Below are positions 46,690 to 59,818 of a DNA stretch of 64,000 nucleotides, in pieces. This DNA comes from Dillenia suffruticosa. Taxonomy: Eukaryota; Streptophyta; Magnoliopsida; Dilleniales; Dilleniaceae. Where the stretch lies: the NCBI GenBank assembly GCA_033439265.1, contig JAVTVX010000030.1, forward strand, positions 9,001,774 through 9,065,773. Direction: 5' to 3'. Position 1 is the first letter of the stretch; the number at the start of each line of letters is the position of its first letter. The notes under the pieces were generated by a model. It searched no databases. It had not been told where the DNA came from and was given only the letters and a program-made list of their open reading frames with translations. A program made the position numbers and the translations under genes.

Positions 46690-48260
46690 TAATTTGTGTA
46701 GATTCTCCTATCTATTCATTACTATCCAAAACCATCTTCTCAGTTAGACTCTTAACTATCATATTTGTACAAATAAGTTGAATATAAATTTTCAATTATT
46801 TATCTCTACATTTTACTAAATCTCTTATATTTAAGTTTTCGATCCTCCTCATTGATACATTTTTAGGTTTTCGCTGCATGTATTCAAACTATCTCAGACG
46901 ATACTATTGTATTTTATTTACAATTGAACTAATTTTAACTTATTATGTGTATTTTCATTTCTAATTTTATTTTTTCTACTTTTGTCACACATCCAATTAA
47001 ATATCCTCATTTTTTATACAACTATTTTTTGTTCTTTTTTTTAATGGTTTGACGCTTAGTGTCAGATAATAATGCAGATTTTATTGCGATTCTATAAAAT
47101 TTTCCTTTCAAATATAATGGTATCATGCGATCATAAAGAACTCCAGATGTCTATCTTTATTTCATCAAATCCGTTTGAATTCTTTGATTCACATCCACAT
47201 TTATATTGTAATCATTCTGAATGATAGAATCAAAATATCTAAAATATTCACTTTTTGTATGTATTTCTATTCTAATATAATCGTTTCTTCGTCACATTGA
47301 TGATTATCACTAAATTAAATATTATATATTCAGTTTTTAACATAATCAATCTAAATTCTCTAAATTCCAGTATGACTATCCATAGTTCTAATTTAATAAT
47401 AATACCCTTTTTAATTTTATCAACCAACACTATATTATCAAGGAAAAACATAGACCATGGTATCTTCTCTTGGATATTTTTTATGATTTTATCTATTACT
47501 ATTATAAAAAGGATGAAATTTAATACTGAGTCTTGATAGAATCTAATGTTAATAGAAAAGTTATCGTTCAAACTCTCATAAGTTCTTACATTATTAACAT
47601 CTCTTTCGTACATATCTCTAATAAAATTAATATATTTCAAGAAAATTCATATTTTTATCAGCACCCACCATAATTCATTTTTAGGGACTCTCTCATATGT
47701 TTTTATCTAGTTCAATGAATATCATATGTAGATCTATCTTTAGTACTCTAAATATCTCTATCAAATATCTTAATAAGTGAATTATTTTAATGATCGATCT
47801 TTCTAATATAAATCCAAATTGATTTTGAGATATATTTATCTCAAATTTCAATCTATACTCTATCATGCTTTCCCATAATTTCATGATATGGTTCATAAAT
47901 TTAATTTCTCTATAATTAGAGCAATATTATATGTCTCATTTATTTTTATATAATGGTATAAATGTACTATCTTTCTCAAATTTTGTTAAAAAGATCCATT
48001 AATATTATTATAGCAAATTCATCCAAACATTTTCACACCTTAATGGGAATGCCATTGGGTCCTATACATTTTTTATTTTTCATTTTTTTAAGACTTTTAC
48101 TTTGTAGGGACGAATTTTACATTTAAAATCTCTATAAACCTCTTTTACAGATACCGCAAATATTTCATATGTCTATTATACTTCAAGTTTAAAAAAATTA
48201 TTAAAATAGTCCCTCCAACTTTTTTTATATTCTCAGTTTTTACAAATATACTATTAATTT
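46690..48260 (-). mobile_element. RTE-type LINE, reverse transcriptase part, decayed
   Basis: The minus strand reads an early reverse transcriptase block near 48060 (GPNGIPIKV), then MNHIMKLWESMIEYRL...ENQFGF-like sequence with DLHMIFIEL (47896-47693). A further frame (47640-47272) has YQDSVLNFILFIIVID, IPWSMFFLDNIVLVD and KLELW. These are Craft/RTE reverse transcriptase blocks in order. The catalytic FADD box reads FLDN, so the enzyme is dead. Confidence 0.8.
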
Positions 48261-48850
48261 CATTCTTAATACACCTAACACCTCAATAGAAATAAACTAC
48301 AACTAAAATAAAAAATAGAAAAAATGGGGGAAAAAGCCAGAACAAATAAAAAACTAAAAGATATTTAAGAAAATATTATGTTTACATGCTAAATCAAAAA
48401 ATAATAATAATTTCATGAACATAGAAAAATAAATAGCAATATATCATAAAATACAGAAGAATGAAAACATTTAACAATAAGTGAAAAAATCAGCTATAAT
48501 TAAAAAAAAAAAGAAAAAGAAAAAGAAAAGGGAAAAACGGAGGACAGTTGATTAACAAAGGGAAAAGAAAAGAATTAAGAGAGAAATAGATAATAAAAAT
48601 TAGAAATATAATAAGTATATAGACTTCATTTTAAACTCCAAACACAAAAAGAGGAAACAAAATAAAAATATTTAAAAAACCCTATATTTGTATACTAATT
48701 CAAAACACTAAAAACAATAACTTCAAAAATTTAGGAAAAATAAAATTGTTAATAATATACTTACTAACAAAAGTATTTTGCAAAAAAACTTTAAAAATCT
48801 ACCCAAACAAAAATTAGTCAACACAGCCAATAAAATCAACCCAGAAACTA
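48261..48850. other. No gene seen
   Basis: A-rich DNA on the plus strand with no supported frame or repeat boundary. Confidence 0.5.
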
Positions 48851-51110
48851 AGATGTCGACCCAAAAAGTATAATCATTAAACACAATATACAAGTCGACA
48901 TAATACATGTTGCAAATCTACCCAAACACACTACAATAGCTTGTGGACGACATGAAAGGAGTACAAGTCGACCTCAACACACATAGTTAAGAAAAAACAA
49001 CTTGTCAAGTCAACCCTATATCTAAATAAGTCCACCTACATTCTAAAATAGGTTGACCTGACCAATTATGAAGTCAACATCAACATCCTTGATTTATGGT
49101 CAAGTAACTCAACACACATTTTGACATTAAAGGAAGCAAGATTGACCTACACATTAAATAAGTCAACATGAAAAATATCAAGTCAAAACATTCTCTCATA
49201 ACTATCAAAAATTTTAAAATTGAGTCGACCTAAGAACATTATCATGTTGACCTTAGGCAAGAACACTTCCAATTTCAATGGAGTTAAACTTTTGAACCCT
49301 CATTACATGCACATTTAATTCTAATCAACCAAGCTTAACTTGAAATATTATATCTGATTAAGTGTATGTTTAGTCTAACCACACTTGTGTAGTAAAAGTA
49401 ATCAAATTGATTGGTTAGTAGTCTGAAATAGTAAAAGGAAAAGAAATACATGAAATATAGCAACAGGCAAACTCATTTAATGAATCCAAGGAAGAACATT
49501 AATAGACAACATTCAAATCCAAATCTACCATTTCAACGGCTCTCAACCGTCCTCAAATAAATGCTAAAGAAAGAGGAACATAAAAGGAAAGGAATGAATG
49601 CGCAGGGAATGAACATAGAAAGTCCTAAAATCTAAACGAAATATACTCTATTTTTTCCGATCTTCTATAAATTTCGTTATCTGAGTTTTAAATTTATTAT
49701 TTCTGAAGTCTTAATTTCATCCATTGTAACATTTACTCTTCTCCGGTGCTTAAAGTTAAAAAACTAAAAAGCTTATTTTTGGTTTGGGTTTAGAAAGAGA
49801 AAAAATCTGTAAAAGGTTGGGTAGTGTTTCATGAGAGAGTACTGTAAAGACTTGACTTGCACCTGCAAGCAAGTTTGTTATACTACTTGGATTCCAAATT
49901 GTGAAAATCCAAGTGGAGTTATGAGTGGACGTACATCGAATTTGATGAAACCATTATAAAATTGTGTGTGTACTCTGTTTTTCTTCATTATTCAAATTTT
50001 TCATTTCATAGTAATTTTCTACAAACCAGAAAACTTTAAAACCATCAAAAAATAGCAATACAATCTATTCAAATTGACTCATCATGAATAGAGGATGGAA
50101 AGTCACAAATTTGAAGGTCTAATCAAGTTTGTTGACTCATTATTCAACCTTTTCATTTCATAGTAATTTTCTACAAAGTATAAGTCGACTTGTGCAATAG
50201 ACGCAATAGGAAAGTCACAAATTTGAAGGTCTAATGGTCAAAAAATTAAAAGTCAAAAGTTAGATTAAGTCAACCTACAAAAACTTTAAGTCGACTTAAT
50301 GAATATACAAGTCGACCTGTCACACCAATACTTAAAAAAAATCTATGGAACTTAGGTTGACTAATCTAAGACTTAAAATTTTAATTTTATTCAAGTTGAC
50401 TCATCATGAATAGAAATCGACTTGCATGAGCTAGACTTAGAAATTTTTAAGGTTAAAATCAAGTTGATCGAGGCATTATAAGTAGTCAACCTATATATGC
50501 ACATCACAACAAAAAACACAAAAGCTATTGAGTACAAGTCGACCTAACCATTGTACAAGTTGACATGCACAAAACATAGATTTCACTAGACACTTTTAGT
50601 AGTCAAATACAAGCATATACAAGTCAACTTATATGAGTAATAATATAAAATATGTTTAAATTCAAGTTGACCTGACACATATGCAAGTCGGCCTATCTAA
50701 ACATATACTTCACAAAACACTTGCACTAATCGACCTAAGGTTAAAACAATAATATACATAAATCTTAAAGTAAAAATTGCTACTTAAGTCAAGTAAAGAC
50801 CAAGTTGACCACACAAATTAGCTAATCGACCTGTATATATGCATAACAGGGAAAAACATAAGTACCATTAAACACAAGTCGACCTAAAGCATACATGAGC
50901 AATAAGCTAAAAAAAATACTTGAGCACACTAAAGTCTAAGTTGACCTCAAGTATGCACAAGCCGAGCAGCACAAAGAAAAAAATTAAACAGATTGGAGCA
51001 CAAGTTGACCACACATACATATAAAGTCGACTTCCACTAGCCGATATATTATAAAATTCAAAACTCAGTCGACCTAAAAAAAGAAAAAGTTAACTCAATG
51101 TGAGTAATGG
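48850..51110. repeat. Array of dispersed AAGTCGACCT-type motifs
   Basis: More than thirty copies of AAGTCGACCT or variants (AAGTTGACCT, AAGTCAACCT, AATCGACCTG) are scattered over about 2.2 kb. They are densest at 48.85-49.25 kb and 50.17-51.07 kb. Each cluster precedes an LTR-3'-like stretch (49.5-50.0 and 51.15-51.65 kb), suggesting two LTRs of one copia family in tandem. A local duplication (TTTCATTTCATAGTAATTTT at about 50000 and 50152) lies between them. Confidence 0.75.
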
Positions 51111-51114
51111 TTAG

Positions 51115-52760
51115 TGGTTTAAAAAAACTATTTGAACATTAAATGATACTTGACAACCTTGAACGGCTCTCTTTAAGGCATTTAATAAAGATCAACGGCT
51201 ATTTCATCTCAACCGCCTTAAATACAACACTCCAACTGAAGATTAAATAACTTTTAGAACTTTTGAAACATTATTGAGCTACAACGATCTATGAATATCT
51301 CCGATACTTAATTTATCTTGTATTACTTTTTGATCTTTAACTACTCATCAGAAGTTAAATCTTCATTCATTGTGTTCTTGTTTCACTTTCAAATATTTGT
51401 AAAAAGATCAAAAGAAAGGGTTCTTTTGATATGAGCATTGAGTGTTTGAATGAAATACATGAGTTTTGTTAGCACATGTTGAAAACTAGTGGGAAGGGAT
51501 TGAGAGAAACATTGTAAGATTGGACTAACACCTGTACAAGTTAGTTAATTGTATGAAAAATAATAGATTTGAAATCTAGCTAAAATCTAGGAGTAGACGT
51601 TCATCAGGGAGGATACAACCACTATAAATCACAAGTCCTTGATTTTCTCTATTTCTCTCCCCAATCTTCTCTCAAAAAATAGGAAAACTTAAAAGTATAA
51701 AAAAACAATCTATTCAACCCCTTTAAGTTGTTAGTAACTGTATTTTCAATTGATATCAAAGTAGGTCTTTTAATAAAAGGTTTAACAGTCTCGGAAGTAA
51801 AGATATCAAATGATATTGAGTAGCGATAGTGTTCCATTCGAAACTTATTCAACAAACAAAGATTACAGCTATTGAAAACAAATGATGAGAAATTTCACCA
51901 TAACACAAGATGAGACGGGAGATCATAGAAGAGGGAATCAGGTTCCCAACATAGGAGATTAATGGTGCTAGAGTCTTAGTCAAAATGAAAAACATGACAA
52001 AAAAAAAAAGAAAGCATATCAAATAAATTGTAAAGCGATAAATCTTTTTCATCTTTCTTAGCTTAAATGATTACAATAGAATCTTATCTTGTATAACTAC
52101 CAAAGAATTTTAGGAAGGATTAGAGATTACTTATAAAGGAACAAATCATGTTAGAAAAAATAAGATCACGATGTTTACGAAACCTTTAAGATAAGAGACG
52201 GGGGGGGGGTAGTTAGAGAGATCACTTGGTTCAAAACAATTACAAGTGAGTTTAGATTGTTGGATAAGGGAATTAGTTAGAGGATATGGTAGATAAAATC
52301 CATAGGTACATGTCCAAATGTTGGGAAGAAAAGGTCCTAACCATAGAGGAGTTTAAGAATTTAGAAATTCTGACTATGGATTAGCTAGTAGGATCACTAA
52401 CAACCGATGAGATAAAGATAAACTTGAAAGGAGTGGGAAATGAGGAGAAGGACAAAACAATAGCTCTCAAAGCTCAGAGTGATGAAGACAATTTGAACAA
52501 TGATGATATGAAGATATGACACTCCTCACTGGAAAATTCAAAAGGTTTATGATAAGAAAGAAAAACAAGTGGAGAAGAGAATTTAAGAAACCAAAAAAGA
52601 AAAAAGAAATTAGGTGCTATTAATACAAGAAGAAATTAGGTGCTATGTACTCACCGTTTTAAGTATGGTCATACTAAGAATTGATGCTTCTTTAGGAACC
52701 ACTCATTTGCTAAACAAGTTTGCAGTGGATTCAAAAAAAAAAAAAAAAATTAGTAAGAAC
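51115..52760 (+). mobile_element. Ty1/copia (SIRE-like) LTR end, primer site and gag relic
   Basis: An LTR-like end is followed near 51754 by TTGATATCAAAGTAGG, a decayed form of the TTGGTATCAGAGC primer site. Gag-like sequence then continues to about 52760. In it, 52400-52500 reads PTDEIKINLKG, KDKTIALKA and a DDE-rich stretch typical of copia gag, then a basic part and a degraded zinc knuckle. No pol follows. Confidence 0.55.
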
Positions 52761-52929
52761 TAACAATACTAGATCTAAGAAGATTTGGGTAGTAAAGGCA
52801 AAGACTTAATTGAACTTCTGTGTAGGCTTATCTAAAGGCCAAAACTTTCGGCAACACATAGTTTCTCAAAAAAAATTGATCAGGAGCTCGATGGTAGACA
52901 ATTCTTGACATTCTCAGATTAGTGTTTCC

Positions 52930-53380
52930 TCTGCCAGCTCATTCTTTCAAAATTAAATCGGATGCGGCTTTTAAGGAAGGAGATGTGGGCTTTGGTGTGG
53001 TGTGATCATCGGAAACAAGTTAGATGAAGTGATGTCTGCTGTGGAGCAAAAGGGGTCTCAGTCAACTGTGGACATTGCAGAGATTATAACAGCTCGCTTT
53101 GGTGTCTAGATAACTCTAGAAAGTGGCTTCTCGGATGGGATTCTGGAGCTTTGTAATGTGGAGGTCGTCGCAACTATTAATAGCTCTAATGTTTCATTGT
53201 CTCAAAGAGGGATGTTGGCTCAAGATGTGAGAGCTCTTTGAATTTTTGGTCCTTTTGCTCCGACGAGGGTGGCATTAGAGTTGCTCCTTAAGCTCCTTTT
53301 GTGTGAATTAAGAAATATACACCCGAAATCTCTAGTCTAATGCTTTTGGATCTTAAGTCGACTCTTTAATAGATGTTATT
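52930..53380 (+). pseudogene. RNase H-like (RVT_3 type) relic
   Basis: The plus strand reads HSFKIKSDAAFKEGDVGFGVV, like the start of plant RNase H-like domains (FKINVDASF...GLGVV). Later pieces in other frames resemble the rest of the domain, ending with NEDIYTGNL-like sequence and a LDLKSTL-like tail near 53350. Several stops are present. It is probably LINE-derived or a retrocopy. Confidence 0.6.
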
Positions 53381-53971
53381 TTTTTTTTCTGAATTGGCCA
53401 TGTGCTGCCCATTAGGTTATCAAATAAATATATAACTTACAACTATTTTCAAGATCTGGTAGCTAATAATAGGGCAGACAATTGTCACTGCAGCCTCTAT
53501 ATGTCAATCACTTGATATGTGTCCTCAATGGCTTTGCGAAAGGCGGGCAGTGGAAATGTCAATGATGCCATGGTGGGTGATTACTACTAAATACAAAAGA
53601 AGAAGGATGGGTCATAGTTGTAACTGCAGCGCAACTTTCCCTTCGCTTTTTTCACCTAACAAAATCCAACATCCAAGCCTATTCAACTTACAAAACAATT
53701 TCCATTGAAAACTCAAAACAAACTTCAATCAGACGGGCTTTTTAAATATATAAAATTGCATAAAAAATGTGTTTTCAGCATTTCATACAGGTAAGGGACA
53801 CCCCAAAAACAAATTCCCAAACCATTCTCAGACAGGAACTGAACTGACTTAAACACAAATCTTCCCAATTTGCTTAAAAAACAAAGAAATAATTTTAGGG
53901 GAAAAAAAAACTTTTGAAAAAGAAAAGTGAAAACTTTTGAAAAGGCAAAATCAAGAGCAGGAAAAGCGAAA
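53381..53971. other. Downstream region of the PICC gene
   Basis: This holds the gene's probable 3' untranslated region (minus strand) and AT-rich spacer. No other gene is seen. I could not fix a polyadenylation site. Confidence 0.5.
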
Positions 53972-56900
53972 CTAGTATCTCTTTCCAAGAATAATGCCAA
54001 CGATAATAGACACCAAGGCCACTCCCAAGACAAATTTGAAGGTCATTGCAGGAGATACATCTGTGCCCTGAGTTCGCGTTTCTGGGGGGGATGGAGTCTG
54101 ACCAGATGCTGCTTCCAACTTTTTCTTGTTCTTTCGTCTTACTGTTGTTGGTGTTGAAATGCTTGCTCCTATTTCTCTTGATTTGACTTCCTTTTGATTT
54201 CCACCATCCTGAAAAAGAAGATTAAGTAAGGAGCTGCGATCTAAAACTCAAATTAAGAGAGCACTAAGTTGCTAAGCACCATGATGCCATCTGCCATGTT
54301 CATTAATTTAAATACCACATAGAGTTGAAATAGTTATTATGTCATTTTCATTGTTTTTTGGTATTTTATCATGTGATTGTTTGTTTTTTCAGAAATATAT
54401 AAATTGACCCAGTAGGTCAACCAGCCCAACAATTGAACTAATGATGTAGTGACCAGTCCTTCGTCTAGGTCAGTATAAGGTATGAGTTTAATAACTAGAA
54501 CTCAAATCATGTCACACACAACATCAGTGCCACTTGGTCTCACTCTAAAGGAGTTTACAAATTGTTTCAACCCTCTGCTTACAAAGCCACACTCCTCATC
54601 CTCGCATGCTTGCTCCTGTGAACCCCTGGGACTACTCCCTGACACTAAAACAATCTCCCTATCTACAAAGGATAGAAACTTCACCTCCCAGAAATTTATT
54701 AGTTTCAAAATTCTATACTAATTATTTTAGGATCATCGCAACTAAGATTGGCACAAAAATTCCAGTAAAACACTTCTAATGATATAGAAGTTTCCCAACG
54801 ATTATAAACTCCACTAGCTCACAGCCCAATACACATCTCCAAAACGAAAATGCCCCCCACCCCCCGTTTTTCTTCTTTCCACTAAAATCTAATATGTGAT
54901 TCAAGGATTTGAGTTGTGACAGCCTAACAAAGCAGTAGTTTCCAAGAATTCAACCCAATATTTCCATAGCAAGCAATTTCCCCATTTAGGCTAAGGTTCA
55001 CTCATAGCATACTCTTAAAATTCCCAGATAACAATATAATCCTCCTCCCCCCAAAGGAAAAAAAATAGAGAAAAGTGATAATAATCGTATCTTGTTAATC
55101 CCATGTGTTCTTTTGTGCAGAACAAGTAATATACTTTAAGGTTTGAAGTGCCATTGTTTTTGTTTCCATTTTAGCTTGTCTAGTTGAAGAAAAGCAACAG
55201 CACTTTTAGGGAAAAAGAAATAACCTTCTCTTTCAAATTAGCATCTGCTAGCTGCAATTTCCTCTCTAGATCTTGTAGCTGCTTCTCCAAACATATGACT
55301 TGTTGGCTCTTGGCTTCAATCTCTAGTTTATCTTTAGAGAAAGCTTCTTTCTGGTTGCCAGAAAATAGAAATTGAAACAAAAACAGTTATTTAAAATTTT
55401 TTGTCATTTTCAGAGAGCTAAGTCATTCCCTTGGCCAAAAGCATTTTATATCCATTCTGTGAGAGCATCATTTAACTAGTTAGTTTAACGTTGAATCTAT
55501 AACATATCGACTGGCTAACCTGTTCACTAATGGTGGCTTGAGCAAGACTTAACTCTTTCTGAAGTTGTAGGACTTGTTCACTTAGTGAATCTCTGTCAAG
55601 AAGTTTTTGTGCATGAGCCTCTAGAGATAACGTTAGCTCTGCCTCTCTTACCGCTGCTGCTGAATGAACATTTTCCACCTACAAGCAGTTAAATATTTTC
55701 AATAACTTACGACGAACAAATCCATGATTGAAAAATGCTCATTTTCTTATTCTCAGTGTTAACTTTAAATTGAAGTACCTCTTCCTTTAGACAAGCCTCA
55801 GCTTTAACTAGTTGGTCCTCAAGTTCTTTAAAACGAGTCTGCAGCGCAGCCTTCTCTGCTAATTCAGCCTTAATATTTTCTATATCAGCTTTCAAAGAGT
55901 CTTCATTTGCTTTGTGTTCTTTTAGTTGACCCTCAAGTTGCAGTATCACAGCCTGAAGCTCCTTCTTGGCATCTTGATATGTTTCATTAAGAAGATTTTT
56001 CTCTTCAATAAGAGAAACTACCTGAAGCATGAAATTATTCAATTGCACAATGCAATCCAAAAGAAGGGAAATTGCTTCAAGCTCAATGTATTATGCAACA
56101 CAGATGGTTTCTCCAAGCACGAAGAAAAGAAGAATGAAGTGCAAACCTGGGATTGAAGTTTCTGAGCTTTCTCAAAGCAGGAAGAAAAGAAGAATGAAGT
56201 GCATACCCGGGATTGAAGTTTCTGTCCTTCGAAACTCAGCTGTTGTGTCAGATCGTCTATTGCTTTCTTTGAATGATTAAGCTGTTCAACAGTTCCATCC
56301 TTCTCAAGAAGAGCTTCAGACAGTTTACCTTCTAAATCATTCATTTTGGACTCATATTCCGCCAGCTCCTGTGTCAGTTTCAAGTTTTCTTCAGCCAGTC
56401 CTTCACTCTGTGTCTGAAAATGATCTGCCTTACTTTGTAGTTGTTCAACAATGTTTTCCAAATCCCTTAACTTTAGGAGAGTTTCTTCCAATTCAGCCTT
56501 TCGAACATCAGCAGTTGCAGATGCATCACATGCCTTTGCTTCTAATACAATTATCTTCTCATACAAGTCTTTAGCTTCTGAATCTTTCTGCATGTACTTC
56601 TGCATGGCTTCTTGTAACTGTAACTCCGCATCAATGCTACGAGCTTGTACTATAGAGTGAAGCTCAGAAACTTTAGAATGCTCATCTGTTAAGTCGGCTA
56701 TAGTCTTCATATGTGAAGCAAGTTGTTCAGTAACAATTTCCCTTTCATTAGTTGCAGAGCTCAGCAATTCCTTGAGTTCATTAACCTTGCTATTGAGCTG
56801 TGAGTTTGTCTCAACTAACAGCTCATTTTCGGAGCAAGACTGTGCAACCTTAGTCTCTGCTTCTGATACTTTTGTTTGGAGTTCCCTGTTGGTAGTTTCC

Positions 56901-59818
56901 AAAGTGCCCAACTTCATTAAACTCTGCTCCAATTCTTCCTTTAGAGCTGCAGACACCGTAGCTGCCTCCACTATCTGCACTTCATAACTCTTTACTTTAT
57001 CTTCAAGAGTTAGCAGTTTCTCATACAATGTTTTTGCCTCAATGTCCTTGCTTGTGAAATTCACCATTGCTTCTTGGAGCTTCAGTTCTGAATCTTTGGC
57101 TGAGGTTTCATGCAAAGACTCGAGCTCCAAGTTCCTTGAGGTGGCTTGCTCTAACACTCTTTCTTGTTGCTGCAATTGTTCCTCAGCAGATTTAAGCTTC
57201 TCCATTATCTTGCTCTCCTGGATTCCAGCAGCCATAGGATCTTTTTCAATACTTTCCAGCTTTTCCTGTGTCAAGCTCAGCTCGTTTCGCAGGACTTCCA
57301 ACATATTCTCCGCCTTAGCAAGCTTCATGTTTGAATTGTTTGATGCCTCTTCTAGCCCTTTTTTTTCCTTTGTTAATGTGTTCAATGAATCTGTCAGTTC
57401 CCTATCCTTTTCATTCATGAGTTGCAATGAAGCCTCAAGATTTGATGCTTTTGATAACGATGCTTGAAGCTCTGCTCCCAGTTCTGATACCTTGGCAGAG
57501 TACATGTTTGATTCTTCTTGAGCATGCACGCATTTCTGTTGCAGTGTACTTATCTGCTCTTCAAGTTCTTGAATTCTGAATTTCTCTGTTTCCAGCAGAA
57601 GCTCCAGCTCTTGCTCCCTTTTGTTAAAATCCTCTACTTTAGAATGAGTGATCTTCATTAAATCTTCAAGCTCAAGGGCTCGTTGATAATGCGTATTAGC
57701 ATGTCCCTCATGTTCGGCACACTTGTCATTTAAACTCTTTAACTCTACTTCAAGTTGTGAATGACAAGTAGATGACACCTCCAAAGCTGATTCCAATCTG
57801 GTAATTTTTTCTTCATATAGTTGCATTTGACCATTCATCTTCTTCTTTTCATCCTCAACCTCCTTTAATGCGATGCTAATTTCAGACATTTTCTCCTTGC
57901 ATTCTTTTAATTCTCTTTCAGTATCAGCATATTTTAGCTCAACCAAATTCAGCAGTTGCCCCAGCTCAGCATTCTTTTGTTCTGCCAATATTGAACGTGT
58001 TTCAAGCGCTCGAAGCTGCAATTGAGCTTCTTCTGTTGCAGCAGTTGAAGCTTTGACTAAATCCTCAAGCTCAAGACTTCTTTGTGCAGCGGTTGTAGCC
58101 GCATTCCCAGATTCAAGATGGAGCTCTTCAAGGGATTTCAACTTGTGCTCCAGCTCAGCGTTGTTTGACAAAGCTTGAGACAGGAGAGAATCCGTTTTTC
58201 TGAAGTTCTCATCTGAGAGCTTCAACTTTTGCTCAAGGTCAGCGCATAACTCTTTCATCATTGCTGCATTACTAGTCAGATCGGCCATGGCTGCTTCCAA
58301 AGATCCTCTTTCTTGGGTTATACTGGCCAATTCTTCCTGCACTTTGACAAGCTGTTCTTCTTGGGATTCATAGCCAACTTTAATTTCTTCCTTCTGTTTG
58401 ACTTCCTCCTGTAGCTCCAACTTGATTTCTTCCAACTCAGACACATTCACTCGTAGTTCTTCTTTTGTCGAAGAGAAGAGTCTCTGAAGAGCAGAAATGT
58501 CTTCTTTTAACTGACATTCAGAAGCCTTCTTGAGTTCCAGTTCTTCAGACAATTCCTTTATAAGATCCTCCTTTGAAAAGAGCTTCTGCTCAATCTCCAA
58601 TGCATGGGACTTTGAGAGACGTAACTCTTCCTGGGCAGCAGAGAGCACCACAGTTGTACTCTTGAGGGCTTCTTCAACTTTTTGGTTCTCAGCAATCTTC
58701 TCATATAGATTCTTAAGTTCGTCTTGGAGGGTAGCCATTTGATCTTCCATTTCCTTTGCACTCAATTTGGCCACTTGAAGCATCTTCTCAAATTCAAGGG
58801 CTCTTTGTGTCTCAGATTCAGCATGCTTTCCACTTTCCTGGCAGAGTTGCTCAAATTTCAGTGCTTTGCCTGCTGAAGATTGAAGCTCTTGTTCAAGCTG
58901 CTGCATTTTCTTAAGTGAATCCTGAAGCTCAAGGCTTAAACGGTCAAATGATTCCTTTATATCAGTCAGCTCCTTATCTTTTGCCTTCAGTGCTTGCAAG
59001 GCTTCCTGCAAAGCATTGAGCTGCAGGTTGTACTTCTCCTCCGCTTCAATGATCTGCTGCTGGAGCTTCTTGTGATCTAAATCAAGATATTCAAATTTTC
59101 TTCCTCCTTGCTCCAGCTCTCCTTTTGTAAGCAAGACCTCTTCTTTAAGCCGGGCATTCTCGGATTCAGATTGCTTTAGTGCCTCTGAAATTCTAACCAA
59201 TTCAAGCCCAAGTTCGTGGACCTTCTCCTGACTTTCCAATAATTCTCTGGTTGCAGTTGTAGTTGCAGTAGAATTGCTTGAACTAGGCTCAAGAACTGAT
59301 GGTGTATCACGGGAATGGGAGAGGGACCCTTGCTTCACATCAAATGAATCCTTGTCTACTTTTATGAATTCACCATCTAATGCAGTTTCTTCCGCTTCTT
59401 TCTTTTCCTTTCCGTCTTCAATCATGTCCCCGTTTGTTAACTGCAACAAACGCCAATCAAACATTTAGATAAATTAGAAAGCCACCCGTGGCCAGGTGAT
59501 ATGCAGGACTCCATAGTTGCTGCCTTAGGTGACTCACCACCGTAATTGCCATTGCTGTCGACAATGCTCTGGCTCATGTATGCAATGGGATCATTTCAAT
59601 TTTTACAATAAGTACAGAATTAGGCCGGGAAATACTTAGCTAGCAAATACAATCTTTGCTATTACTAAACAGCTAGGTAGGTGGGAGCAGATTTCATGCT
59701 GTTGCAGAAACAAAAAAAGAAATGATAATTTTACCTTAGAGGGCTTAATGGAATTGGCTGATCCAGTTTCAGCAACACCCTCCATTACTGCACTCGCTGC
59801 AACCTTCTCTTCTTCCAT
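53972..59818 (-). CDS. PICC: PICC-like long coiled-coil, C-terminal tail-anchored protein
   Basis: Coding exons on the minus strand are 59735-59818, 56207-59440, 55779-56021, 55520-55678, 55225-55350 and 53972-54208. Every junction is GT-AG and phase 0, giving 1360 residues, close to Arabidopsis PICC (about 1330). The start MEEEKV is at 59818. An acidic N-terminus with ALDGEFIKVDK precedes an almost continuous coiled coil rich in Leu, Glu, Lys and Gln over about 1200 residues. Family-typical blocks include DENFRKTDSLLSQALSNNAELE. A basic patch RRKNKKK lies near 1306. The last exon ends in FVLGVALVSIIVGIILGKRY, a single membrane segment at about 1341-1357 with almost no residue after it. This predicts a tail anchor in the ER membrane facing the cytosol, as reported for PICC. 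The cellular role in immunity is known only loosely for the family. The exon 2 donor is duplicated, giving a possible 20-residue isoform. Confidence 0.93.
56107..56224 (-). repeat. 60-bp tandem duplication carrying two splice donors
   Basis: About 57 bp at 56107-56164 recur at 56167-56224 with a few changes, period 60 bp. Each copy holds the exon end CTTCAATCCC followed by a donor: CGG|GTATGC at 56207 and CAG|GTTTGC at 56147. The reading frame stays open between them. Confidence 0.95.

Noticed and set aside
48850-51110. CRISPR-like or satellite array
   Set aside because: The repeated motif is only about 10 bp, irregularly spaced and in a plant LTR context.
56371-59468. Several plus-strand open frames across the PICC exon
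   Set aside because: They are antisense shadows of a long coiled-coil exon, rich in Ser and Phe as expected from the complement of Glu/Lys codons.
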